The position numbers and the translations under genes are program-made. The notes under the pieces were generated by a model. It had not been told where the DNA came from, did not search any database, and was given only the letters and a program-made list of their open reading frames with translations. Shown here piece by piece: positions 18,913 to 26,523 of a DNA stretch of 64,000 nucleotides. Each line of letters opens with the position of its first letter. The first letter of the stretch is position 1. This DNA comes from an uncultured Prevotellaceae bacterium (GTDB lineage Bacteria > Bacteroidota > Bacteroidia > Bacteroidales > Bacteroidaceae), in NCBI GenBank assembly GCA_900316685.1, contig ONDS01000004.1, positions 1 through 64,000 of the forward strand, in the 5' to 3' direction.

Positions 18913-19493
18913 TAAATTTCAGCCATTCTTTTGAGGAAAGCACCCAACACTGTGCTATCCACATTTTCCGCGATGCGACGTGTATAGTCTTTATAAACGA
19001 GATGAGCACTGTCAAACTGCTGTTTGAGTTGTTCCGCAGCGACTTTCTCACCTTTGTCCTTCAACTCTTTACTTTGGTGACGGAAAGCGGCGTAATTACG
19101 GTTATGCTCTTCCGTCGTCTCCTTCCATCGCTGCAAGGTATCATTCAGCGGAGTGCCCGAGGCAGAACTTACCCTGCCGATATGTACCTGCAATTCGCCT
19201 GGTTCGACGACTACCAGGAGCGTCTGAGTGTTCATGCGATAATGGTAATCAAGCAGGATTTGCGCCATCATCACAGTGTCGCGTGAGAATTCAAACTTGC
19301 CGTCTTTGATCTCGATGGAGTCAACCACCTCACGACGTGTGTCCCCCATAGGCACCAAGAATATCCGCTTACCATTCAAGGACGGGTCATCCACTGTCCC
19401 CATGATATGACACACTCCTGTTTTGTCATTTCCACAAGCGATGGCCAGCAATATCATGCCTACGGCCATCACGGATTGCAATGCTTTTCTCAT
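18912..19493 (-). CDS. DUF4369-type lipoprotein
   Basis: The 193-residue protein starts with a lipoprotein signal peptide (LLAIAC, Cys20) and then a DUF4369-like beta domain (GTVDDPSLNGKRIFLVPMGD, DSIEIKDGKFEF). In most relatives this domain precedes a thioredoxin-like domain; here it is followed only by a charged helical tail, so the redox domain is absent. It lies between the two membrane/lipoprotein pairs of the left arm, 22 bases after one lipoprotein gene and overlapping the next membrane gene by one base, so it belongs to the same operon. Confidence 0.7.
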   Translation of the reverse strand: MRKALQSVMAVGMILLAIACGNDKTGVCHIMGTVDDPSLNGKRIFLVPMGDTRREVVDSIEIKDGKFEFSRDTVMMAQILLDYHYRMNTQTLLVVVEPGELQVHIGRVSSASGTPLNDTLQRWKETTEEHNRNYAAFRHQSKELKDKGEKVAAEQLKQQFDSAHLVYKDYTRRIAENVDSTVLGAFLKRMAEI

Positions 19494-19515
19494 TTCTATG
19501 TTTTACGTAATAGGT

Positions 19516-20991
19516 TTACTTAATCTGTACATGCACCCTTTCCTCTCCAAACACCTGCCTATAAGCCTCCTTCATGTCGAAGTCGACCTTCGTCTTGGTG
19601 AAGTCGGGCACATTATAGGAATCCATCATCTCGAAATAGAACTTCTTAGGATTTCGCTGGGGCAAGAGGAAGGGCTTGGTGGCCTTGCCATCGTCGCCCA
19701 TGCAGGCGAGGAAGAGTTGTGCATACATGCCGTTCTCACGTTTCGATGTGAACACGAACCAGCGACTATCGCTGCTCCAGTTGTGGTAACTCTCCACGTC
19801 CGGGCTGTTCACCTCGTCCATCCTCCTTACCTCACCTGTCTTGAGATCCATGAGCCAGAGGTCGGCATCAGGTTGGCAGACGGGGAAATTGCTGCGGCTG
19901 GCCCTGGTGTACATCAGCCACCGACCTTCATAGGAGGGACGAGCCAAGACATAGCTGCAACTGTCTTTCGGCCCGTTGAGCAAGGTGTCCACCTGTGAGC
20001 CATAAGAGCCCGTCTGGGCATCGAAGGGTATGGCACAGAGGCTACATTTCACTTTCTCGTATTCAGCCGGCACATCGCAAGGTTTCGACGTACTGTAATA
20101 GAGCGTTTTACCATCGGCCGAGAAAGCCGGGAAAATCTCCAGGTCGGGAGTCTGCAGCAAGGGCGAGAGCACCAGTTCGTTGGTTCGTGTATCGAGGATG
20201 ATGATATCGCTGAACTTATGATACACCTCTATCCTCTGACCTGTGCCCGTGAAGAAACTCTGGTGTACCGAGTTGGTGGCGTAGGCACAATAGTCGCCCT
20301 GCGGATGCCAGTAGGCATAACTTCCCGCCGCCTTGGTGCTGTCGGTCTTGGTGTCGTACCATCGCTGCACCCCCTCTTTCTGCACCATGGTGCCTCCCCC
20401 CTCGCCACGGATCTGGAGGGTGAACTGTTGGGGGTTGGCCCGGTTGGGCGTATGGCAGTTCATGCACCGTCCCGGCACCGCCGTTTCCGTAAGGATGGGA
20501 TCCTCGCGGAAGGAATGGAGGTCGCGCTGATAGATGCCTATATTGCCCCCCACCTCATAACCAGGCGGTATACGCCGATAGGTCAGGCCATAATCATCAA
20601 GCCGATAGGAGCTCACCTGCATCTTGAAATCACGGTATTGGCGCCATGTACCATCTTGGAGCACACAGACGGTGAAGGTCAGCGCGCCACTTATGTTTTG
20701 CTCGGTCAGCTCGCGCCATTCTTCGGCATCGAAGTCGGCATAGTCGCCCTGGGTGTGCATCTCTCCCCCCTTGCTCCCCTTGACCACCACATCCATGCAG
20801 TCGATGTCGCCCCCATCAAAGTTAAAGTTCATCGGGGCGATATCGGCAGGGATGGTCACCTCCACATAGTCGGGATAAATCCTGGGCAACTCATCAACCT
20901 GCATGGGGTTCTCCACCTGCATGGAACAAGCACCCAGACAGGCGGCAAGGAGCAAGGCTACAGCCATCCTTATGACAAGCGATTTATTCAT
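19516..20991 (-). CDS. PD40/TolB-like propeller lipoprotein with CxxCH motif (copy A)
   Basis: A paralogue of the protein encoded at 15680-17152 with the same layout: lipobox (LGAC, Cys22), LPRIYPDYVEVTIP, an Ig-like segment, CMNCH at residues 176-180, a conserved YWHP, and propeller strands (FSADGKTLYYSTS, PSYEGRWLMYT, SSDSRWFVFTSKRENG). Cysteines outside the lipobox and CxxCH are not conserved among the three copies, which points to the CxxCH as the functional element. The gene overlaps the upstream membrane-protein gene by eight bases. Confidence 0.7.
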   Translation of the reverse strand: MNKSLVIRMAVALLLAACLGACSMQVENPMQVDELPRIYPDYVEVTIPADIAPMNFNFDGGDIDCMDVVVKGSKGGEMHTQGDYADFDAEEWRELTEQNISGALTFTVCVLQDGTWRQYRDFKMQVSSYRLDDYGLTYRRIPPGYEVGGNIGIYQRDLHSFREDPILTETAVPGRCMNCHTPNRANPQQFTLQIRGEGGGTMVQKEGVQRWYDTKTDSTKAAGSYAYWHPQGDYCAYATNSVHQSFFTGTGQRIEVYHKFSDIIILDTRTNELVLSPLLQTPDLEIFPAFSADGKTLYYSTSKPCDVPAEYEKVKCSLCAIPFDAQTGSYGSQVDTLLNGPKDSCSYVLARPSYEGRWLMYTRASRSNFPVCQPDADLWLMDLKTGEVRRMDEVNSPDVESYHNWSSDSRWFVFTSKRENGMYAQLFLACMGDDGKATKPFLLPQRNPKKFYFEMMDSYNVPDFTKTKVDFDMKEAYRQVFGEERVHVQIK

Positions 20992-22636
20992 GTCGGCCTC
21001 CTTCCATCATTCTCTTCACATAATCGGCATAGGGCGAATTGGCCACATTTCCACGAGCCTGTATACAGCGCACGGCATCCTGATAGCCCCGAGGCATTTG
21101 TGAATAGCCACCATACTGCTGTGCCCAGGACAGGTGTTGCATGAAGTCCTGAACATTGCCCTTGAGCAACAGCTGCGCAAGGAAATAGTCGAGTGCCATC
21201 TTGTTGGATGGGTTGTCGACAAACAAAAGTCCCATCATCTTGTCGATTTCGGGATAACTGAACAGGAAACTGTTCTTATACCTGCACGCGCGGACGCGCG
21301 CCCATTCGGCATGGGCATTGACCTTGGCATCATTGTACAGGCAGGTCTCCGCCTCCTTGGCCCAACTACGGTAGAAAAGGCTCTTTTTCAACAAGTCGAG
21401 TTGTTTGGCTGCCACGTCATACTGTCCATTGACGATCATGCACTCGGCGATGCGCTTGGTAAGGCGCCCGCTCTTCCGCAGGTTCAGGATGGACTCCTGC
21501 GTATCAAAAGCATAACGCTGGGCGGAATTGACCATGCCCAATTGCCAGAACACCTCGGAGGTGGGGAGCATCGACGTGAGGTCACGCGTGCGTGGCATGA
21601 ACAAGGCATCCTCGCCGCTCTGGTAGAATTCGAACTGCCGTTCCGCCAACTGCCGTTTCATGGCAAGGGCCAGGTTGACGCTCTGCGACCAGAAGGGTGT
21701 ACGCACCGTGTAGTGCCGTGCTCGGTCGATGATATCGTCCCACCGCTCATATCGGATGAGGTAGTCCTGGCGGATGAGCTCGTACTTGTCTCTGTCGAAG
21801 CCCTTTTCCGCCGCCCAAAAGGCCAAGAGGAGCAACGACACCACCGTGGCGATCCCGCTCGCCGGGCGGAGGTTGTCGCCCCATCTGCCTACCGCAGCCA
21901 ACAGCACTATGACTGCCGGGATGAGCACTTGGAGAAGAGGCACCATCATGGGTATGCGGTAGTAGTTCAGTCCCCAGGCCACCATCTTGGCGGGCCACTG
22001 GGTGAGCAGCCACTGGTTGGCTGCGAACAGGCAAAGGCCCATGTACAGCAGCAGCCAAGCATTCTTCCAGCCCAAAGCCATGACGCGCAGGGCCACATAC
22101 AGCCACGCCACGGGACCGATGAGCCAATAGAGCGAGGGTATAACCAACAAGTCGGGCCATGCGCTTTTCCTTCCCATCAACAGAGTAGCCCACAACGCCA
22201 TGACGAGTGCCACGGGGTAAGAGAGCAACACGCTCTCGTCGCCCATGTGCCAGAGGAGCAACAGGGGCGGGATGTAGGATAGGAAATACGAATTAGTAAA
22301 TCCGAAATCCGAAATCTGGGAATTGGCATTGCCTGAACTTCTGAACTTCTGAACTCCCGAACTCCTGATGACCCTCCAGGTTAATTGCTGCAAGGTCAGG
22401 AAGAGCAGGGCCAGGAGCAACGCCCCGAGCCACGGTATGTAATAAAACTGCGTGATGAATTCGCCGATGTAATCCGCCAAACCACCTGCCACGCCGATGC
22501 GCTCCCGGAAATAATCGCCGGTGAAGAGAAACAGCTGATACTGTTCCTGATACGACAGCGCATGAGGATAAGCCAACCACCAAAAGAGGTAGATGGCCAA
22601 TGCGAACAACAGCGGTATGATGATTCGACTTTTCAT
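20984..22636 (-). CDS. polytopic membrane protein, DUF6057-like (copy A), with repeat insertion
   Basis: A 550-residue relative of the copy B membrane protein, with YPHALSYQEQYQLFLF near the N-terminus, about ten membrane segments, and a helical C-terminal half (NSAQRYAFDTQESIL, IAECMIVNGQYDVAAKQL, LFYRSWAKEAETCL). About 25 residues after the VIRSSG segment (around residues 93-118) are encoded by octamer and nonamer DNA repeats of the intergenic kind, placed between two hydrophobic segments without breaking the frame. A good promoter lies 17-48 bases upstream. It leads the five-gene left-arm operon ending at 15680. The function is unknown. Confidence 0.65.
   Translation of the reverse strand: MKSRIIIPLLFALAIYLFWWLAYPHALSYQEQYQLFLFTGDYFRERIGVAGGLADYIGEFITQFYYIPWLGALLLALLFLTLQQLTWRVIRSSGVQKFRSSGNANSQISDFGFTNSYFLSYIPPLLLLWHMGDESVLLSYPVALVMALWATLLMGRKSAWPDLLVIPSLYWLIGPVAWLYVALRVMALGWKNAWLLLYMGLCLFAANQWLLTQWPAKMVAWGLNYYRIPMMVPLLQVLIPAVIVLLAAVGRWGDNLRPASGIATVVSLLLLAFWAAEKGFDRDKYELIRQDYLIRYERWDDIIDRARHYTVRTPFWSQSVNLALAMKRQLAERQFEFYQSGEDALFMPRTRDLTSMLPTSEVFWQLGMVNSAQRYAFDTQESILNLRKSGRLTKRIAECMIVNGQYDVAAKQLDLLKKSLFYRSWAKEAETCLYNDAKVNAHAEWARVRACRYKNSFLFSYPEIDKMMGLLFVDNPSNKMALDYFLAQLLLKGNVQDFMQHLSWAQQYGGYSQMPRGYQDAVRCIQARGNVANSPYADYVKRMMEGGRHE
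22285..22375. repeat. intergenic-type repeat inside a membrane-protein gene
   Basis: The segment contains AATCCGAAATCCGAAATC and GAACTTCTGAACTTCTGAACTC, the same style of short repeat that fills spacers elsewhere. The reading frame of the host gene stays open through it. Confidence 0.7.
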
Positions 22637-22652
22637 TTGAAGATATTCCCTG

Positions 22653-22684
22653 CAAAATTAGTCCTATTTTTCGTGACTACCAAA
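22653..22684 (-). promoter_or_regulatory. promoter of the left membrane/lipoprotein operon
   Basis: On the minus strand a TTTG box (22681-22684) is followed after 20 bases by TAATTTTG (22653-22660). The first start codon is 17 bases from the -7 box, so the leader is very short. The surrounding bases closely match the promoter at 23069-23100. Confidence 0.65.
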
Positions 22685-22717
22685 TTTTTTGGGGAATAGT
22701 CCTTACATGCAAGCAGA

Positions 22718-22760
22718 CAAAAAGTTCAAAGTTCAACATTCAACGTTCCACGTTCCACGT
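22718..22760. repeat. short heptamer repeat
   Basis: GTTCAAA, GTTCAAC, ATTCAAC, GTTCCAC units of seven bases run up to the stop of the ATPase-family remnant. Confidence 0.7.
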
Positions 22761-22761
22761 A

Positions 22762-23046
22762 TCACATTCCCCAGACGGTGATGGGATGACCCTGGTAGTC
22801 CATCTCACGGCGCCAGATCTTTTCCTCCCACGGACGGGTTTTCGAGCGGTCGAAGATGATGAGATGGCCCTCCTCTACGCCACCTGATATGTCCATATAC
22901 TCCCAGGTCTGTTGCAGGCCTTTCTCGATGGTCTTCTCCAAGTCGCCGCGGAGGATCTTCAGTTCCAGGTCGAATCTCTTGAGCGGATCCAAAGTATAAT
23001 TGAAGTTGGGCCTGTTAGGCCCCGCCGTATTGAAAAAACGTTCCAT
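22762..23046 (-). pseudogene. internally deleted remnant of an AAA-ATPase/nuclease family gene
   Basis: The 94-residue frame begins MERFFNTAGPNRPNFNYTLDPLKRFD and ends in a segment with IFDRSKTRPWEEKIW and ITVWGM. In the large Bacteroidales family I recognise (about 500 residues, AAA domain plus C-terminal PD-(D/E)XK-like nuclease), these are the two extreme ends of the protein. The P-loop and everything between are missing. The frame is intact and a good promoter precedes it, so a short fusion peptide might still be made, but the ancestral activity cannot remain. Confidence 0.65.
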
Positions 23047-23068
23047 GGTGAATTCTGCTTAATCCTTG

Positions 23069-23100
23069 CAAAAATAACCTTATTGTTCGTAACCGCCAAA
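23069..23100 (-). promoter_or_regulatory. promoter upstream of the ATPase remnant
   Basis: TTTG (23097-23100), 20 bases, then TATTTTTG (23069-23076) on the minus strand. It shares long stretches with the promoter at 22653-22684, including a T-rich CCAAATTTTnGGGG edge, so the two look like duplicates. Confidence 0.6.
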
Positions 23101-23178
23101 TTTTGGGGATGCTTTCGGGTATAAAGGGACATAATCGTGATGGCAGATGCCATTGTAACCGTTGAGTGGCACACGAAA

Positions 23179-23204
23179 GAGAGCCGTGGAAATCCACGGC
23201 TCTC
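23179..23204 (-). terminator. hairpin ending the left SusCD operon
   Basis: GAGAGCCGTGG (23179-23189), a 4-base loop and CCACGGCTCTC (23194-23204) form a perfect 11-base stem just after the last lipoprotein fragment. A matching hairpin ends the right SusCD operon at 37581-37606. There is no marked U tract. Confidence 0.6.
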
Positions 23205-23227
23205 AATGGTAGTATCACTGTAAAGGA

Positions 23228-23758
23228 TTATTTTGCCTTGAAGTGCCAGTAGGTGGCTTCGCCCCATCCGCCAAGGGCATTGGCATTGCCTTTATCATCA
23301 TGTCCAGGATAAACCAGCGTCATCTTACTGCCTGTCAGGTAAACGACCTCGTAAGCACCGGGTCCCCATGTGGCTTTCGAAGGCATCGTAGCACCTGTGT
23401 TGATGATCCACGGCCAGAGGATGGCATCGGTCTTCAGTTCACCGACCTTCCACTCATCGCCCTCAATCGAATTCAATTCGAACACACCGTTACGAATAAC
23501 TTCACCATTGGCTGTATAACTGGTCAACATGCCGGCAGGAGTGAATGTCATATAGGCTTCGAGGTCGCCATCACCATGGTTCACACCACCTTCGGAGTGG
23601 TCCAACTGCTGGTTGAAGCCACCACCACTATCGGGATCGTCGTTCGTGGAGATTCCCCACCACTGGGCACCACCGCCATTGATACCGATTTCGGAGCCGG
23701 CCCCAAACGGTACCAGAGACGGAAGTATCCCATGTCCAGGTCTTACCGGCCTCATCAT
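23228..23758 (-). pseudogene. C-terminal fragment of a broken SusE/F-like lipoprotein
   Basis: The meaningful frame runs from about 23702 (AGSEIGINGGGAQWWG) to the stop and ends WGEATYWHFKAK. It is the second copy of a beta-rich domain also present in the middle fragment. The residues before AGSEIG are out-of-frame reading of the preceding domain. The stop is natural and is followed by the operon hairpin. Relatives are surface lipoproteins that bind ligand next to SusC/SusD. Confidence 0.6.
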
Positions 23759-24170
23759 AGCCAGTCAGCATACCGGCAAGGTCGGAGTTACTGCAGAAGT
23801 GCCAATAGGTGGCTTCGCCCCATCCGCCAAGAGCATTGACATTGCCTTTATCATCTACACCCGGATAAACGAGCGTCATCTTATCGGCAGTCAGGTAAAC
23901 GATTTCATACATTCCTGTACCCCATCCGCACTGTGACGGAGTTTTGGCACCGGAATTGATGACCCACGGCCACAGGATGGCATCGGTCTTCAAGTCGCCA
24001 ACCTTCCACGCAGTAGGATCGCTCGGGTCGTAGTTCTGCACCTCGTATGCTCCTTGGCGAACCAGATTGCCTTCCTTGTCGTAACTCTTGATCAAACCAT
24101 CCTCGGTGATAACCATATAAGCATCGAGATCGCCATCACCATGGTTCACACCACCTTCGGAGTGGCTCAA
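23628..24170 (-). pseudogene. middle fragment of the broken SusE/F-like lipoprotein
   Basis: This frame really begins near 24269 (AGSEIGINGGG) and contains a full beta domain (HSEGGVNHGDGDLDAYM, KVGDLKTDAILWPWVINSG, EIVYLTADKMTLVYPG, WGEATYWHF), then KTWTWDTSVSGTVW. It shifts frame at GGGCCGGCTCC and runs into the nonsense tail RLRNRYQWRW. A single skipped base at that point would rejoin the next fragment. Confidence 0.6.
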
Positions 24171-24192
24171 CTGCTGGTTGAAGCCACCACCA

Positions 24193-24741
24193 CTATCGGG
24201 ATCGTCGTTCGTGGAGATTCCCCACCACTGGGCACCACCGCCATTGATACCGATTTCGGAGCCGGCCCGTAATGGAGGTATCCCATTTCCAAACCTTTGA
24301 TCCGTAATCGTTGGAAGCCAAGATCTTGATTGCCGGATCCAATTCCTGCTGCACGAAGACAGTCAATGTGGTTTCCGTAGTAGTAACGGAACCGTCGGAG
24401 TTCAAATGACGGATAAAGATGGGCTGGTTAGGATCGGAGCCACGGCCCGGTTTGAGAGAGAACGAGCCGGAAGCGCCGGAAGCCAACAAGTTCATGCTCC
24501 CATCGCCACGATAGTTGTAAATCTGTACCTGACGCCCTGGATTGGTAACATATTTGATATAGTTACCATCAGCGGCCTCCCGTAACATCGCCTCATCAGC
24601 ATACTGTGTGAATGTGATGCCATTGAGAAGGTCGGACTCGCTGGCAGTGACAGTATTATTGTCGACGCTCTCTTGGGCAGGGTCGCAAGCAGTGAGTGCG
24701 AAGGCACCTGCCAGAAGTGACATAAATAATATCTTTTTCAT
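24193..24741 (-). pseudogene. N-terminal fragment of the broken SusE/F-like lipoprotein
   Basis: A lipoprotein signal peptide (ALTAC, Cys19) is followed by an Ig/PKD-like domain resembling the N-terminal part of SusE-type proteins and by KVWKWDTSITG. At GGGCCGGCTCC the frame shifts and ends in the same nonsense tail as the middle fragment. It starts 24 bases after the SusD stop, so it is the third gene of the left SusCD operon. Either the gene is broken, or the assembly has the same error at both near-identical repeats. Confidence 0.65.
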
Positions 24742-24765
24742 ATTTTTCTTACATTTATTAAGTGA

Positions 24766-26505
24766 TTACTGCCACTGAGAGTAGTAGGCAGATGTACCTT
24801 CCCAACCGGCATTCTGTTTGATGGCACCATTGGCCAAGTCAACCTGTGCCTGCGGGATACGATAGTAACCTTTAGTAGCCTTGTAGCGTTCGGAGTATTT
24901 GCCTCCTTGTGCCTTCATCACGGTAGCCTGGCCATCATTGTGGATGGCTCCACCCTCCTGTTTGTCAAGAGCAGCCTCGGCGATTCCCCAGCGACGCATA
25001 TCGTCCCAGCGGTATCCCTCGAAAGCCAACTCCCAGCGACGCTCGTTCTGCAAAGCCTGCAAAGAGTAACCCACAGGGGGAAGTCCGGCACGGGCACGCA
25101 CCTCGTTCATTCCCTTGTCAGCATCCTGATAGAGTTCTGAACGCATCAGCAAGACATCAGCATAGCGGATGAGCGGCAGGCTCTGGGCATGGGAAGCCTG
25201 GAAATGTCCCGACTCGCCACTACCCATCAGTTCAGCACAGAAGGAGTAGAAGGAACCGCCACCGGAGCGTACGGCACAATACTTCTTCTGGTGCAGGCCA
25301 GTGGCCTCCATCCAGTTACTGGTATTGCTCCAATCATAATCATCCGGGAATTCAAGCACGGAAGCCTCACGACGCTTGTCCGACGGTTCTGCCGCCTTCC
25401 ATTCGTCATAGAAATTAGGTGACACAGGGCCACATCCCCAACCAGTTCCGAAAGGATAGGTGCTGCCAGCCGTGCCCTTTTTGAAAGAATCGGAATCTTG
25501 CCATGCACCGTTGCGGATACCGAAGAAGAGGGCGTACTGGTTGCTCTGGTGCAACTGTGAGCCGCTCCAGTCAGTCAGATAGAGGTAGTTGATGGCGAAG
25601 AGCACTTCCTTATTGCCTTCGCTCCAGGTCTCTGACAGGTCAGCCACGAAGTCATAATCGGCCTTGGTCTTCGAATTGGAGTAGGGCCAGAGCGAACGAT
25701 AGTCGGCGAGCAACCCATGTCCAGACTTGGCGACGATGTCGTCGAGCACCGTTTTCACATAATTGGCATCGATGGAAGCCTCGCCAGCAGGCAGCGTCGA
25801 CTGGCCAAAGAAACCGGTATAGAAGAGGTAAACACGAGCCAGCAAAGCGCCTGCAGCCCATTTACTCACCTTGCCATAAGCCAGTTTCTGCCATCCATCA
25901 TAAGGATAGGAAGGCATGATTTCCCAAGCCTCTTTCAAGTCGGCACCAATCTTGGAATAGATTACCTCGGGCTGCACCTGCTCGGGTGAAACCTGGGCTT
26001 CCGCCACATTCTCAGGAGCCTTTTCCACCATTGGGACATAGCCGAAACATTTCACGAGGTCGAAATAGTTGAAAGCACGCATGAAGAGCAATTCACCTTT
26101 CGCCTGATTGCGCAAGTCCTCATCAGCGACATTATCCACGGCAGACAACGCGGAATTGGCACGGGCGATGGCCTTGTAAGCCGCCGACCAGAGAGAGTTC
26201 ATCTGCTCATTGTTGGCATAGAGGAAATGGTCGAGTGCCTGTGTGGCCTTATCGTCGGAGCCACCACCACCATACATATCGTCGGAGGCGAGATTGGAGT
26301 AGGTGAAATATTGGCCTACATCATTGTTGGCGAAAGGCTGATAGAAAGAAGCCTCATATACCGACGCGATCATCTGATTGACATCGTTCTCGGTCTTCGG
26401 GAAGTTGCTGCTATCCTTGCCGGAATAGTTTTCCGAGTCGAGGAAGTCCTCGCAACTGGTTAGCATGAAGGCAGCAGCCAATCCATATAAAAATATCTTT
26501 TTCAT
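24766..26505 (-). CDS. SusD/RagB-family outer-membrane lipoprotein (left)
   Basis: The 579-residue lipoprotein (lipobox LTSC, Cys18) has the SusD layout: SusD-like N-terminal region with repeated helical pairs, MRAFNYFDLVKCFGYVPMV, and a C-terminal domain with LPLIRYADVLLMRSELYQ and the ERRWELAFEGYRWDDMRRWG motif. SusD forms the lid over its SusC partner and captures the ligand. It follows SusC by 18 bases. The ligand is not predictable from sequence and no degradative enzymes are nearby. Confidence 0.92.
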   Translation of the reverse strand: MKKIFLYGLAAAFMLTSCEDFLDSENYSGKDSSNFPKTENDVNQMIASVYEASFYQPFANNDVGQYFTYSNLASDDMYGGGGSDDKATQALDHFLYANNEQMNSLWSAAYKAIARANSALSAVDNVADEDLRNQAKGELLFMRAFNYFDLVKCFGYVPMVEKAPENVAEAQVSPEQVQPEVIYSKIGADLKEAWEIMPSYPYDGWQKLAYGKVSKWAAGALLARVYLFYTGFFGQSTLPAGEASIDANYVKTVLDDIVAKSGHGLLADYRSLWPYSNSKTKADYDFVADLSETWSEGNKEVLFAINYLYLTDWSGSQLHQSNQYALFFGIRNGAWQDSDSFKKGTAGSTYPFGTGWGCGPVSPNFYDEWKAAEPSDKRREASVLEFPDDYDWSNTSNWMEATGLHQKKYCAVRSGGGSFYSFCAELMGSGESGHFQASHAQSLPLIRYADVLLMRSELYQDADKGMNEVRARAGLPPVGYSLQALQNERRWELAFEGYRWDDMRRWGIAEAALDKQEGGAIHNDGQATVMKAQGGKYSERYKATKGYYRIPQAQVDLANGAIKQNAGWEGTSAYYSQWQ

Positions 26506-26523
26506 ATCTGTGTTTCCTTATAT

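Noticed and set aside
24193-24741. Programmed +1 frameshifting as the main explanation for the broken lipoprotein
   Set aside because: The sites lack a clear slippery sequence with a rare codon or stop; kept only as one option in the finding.
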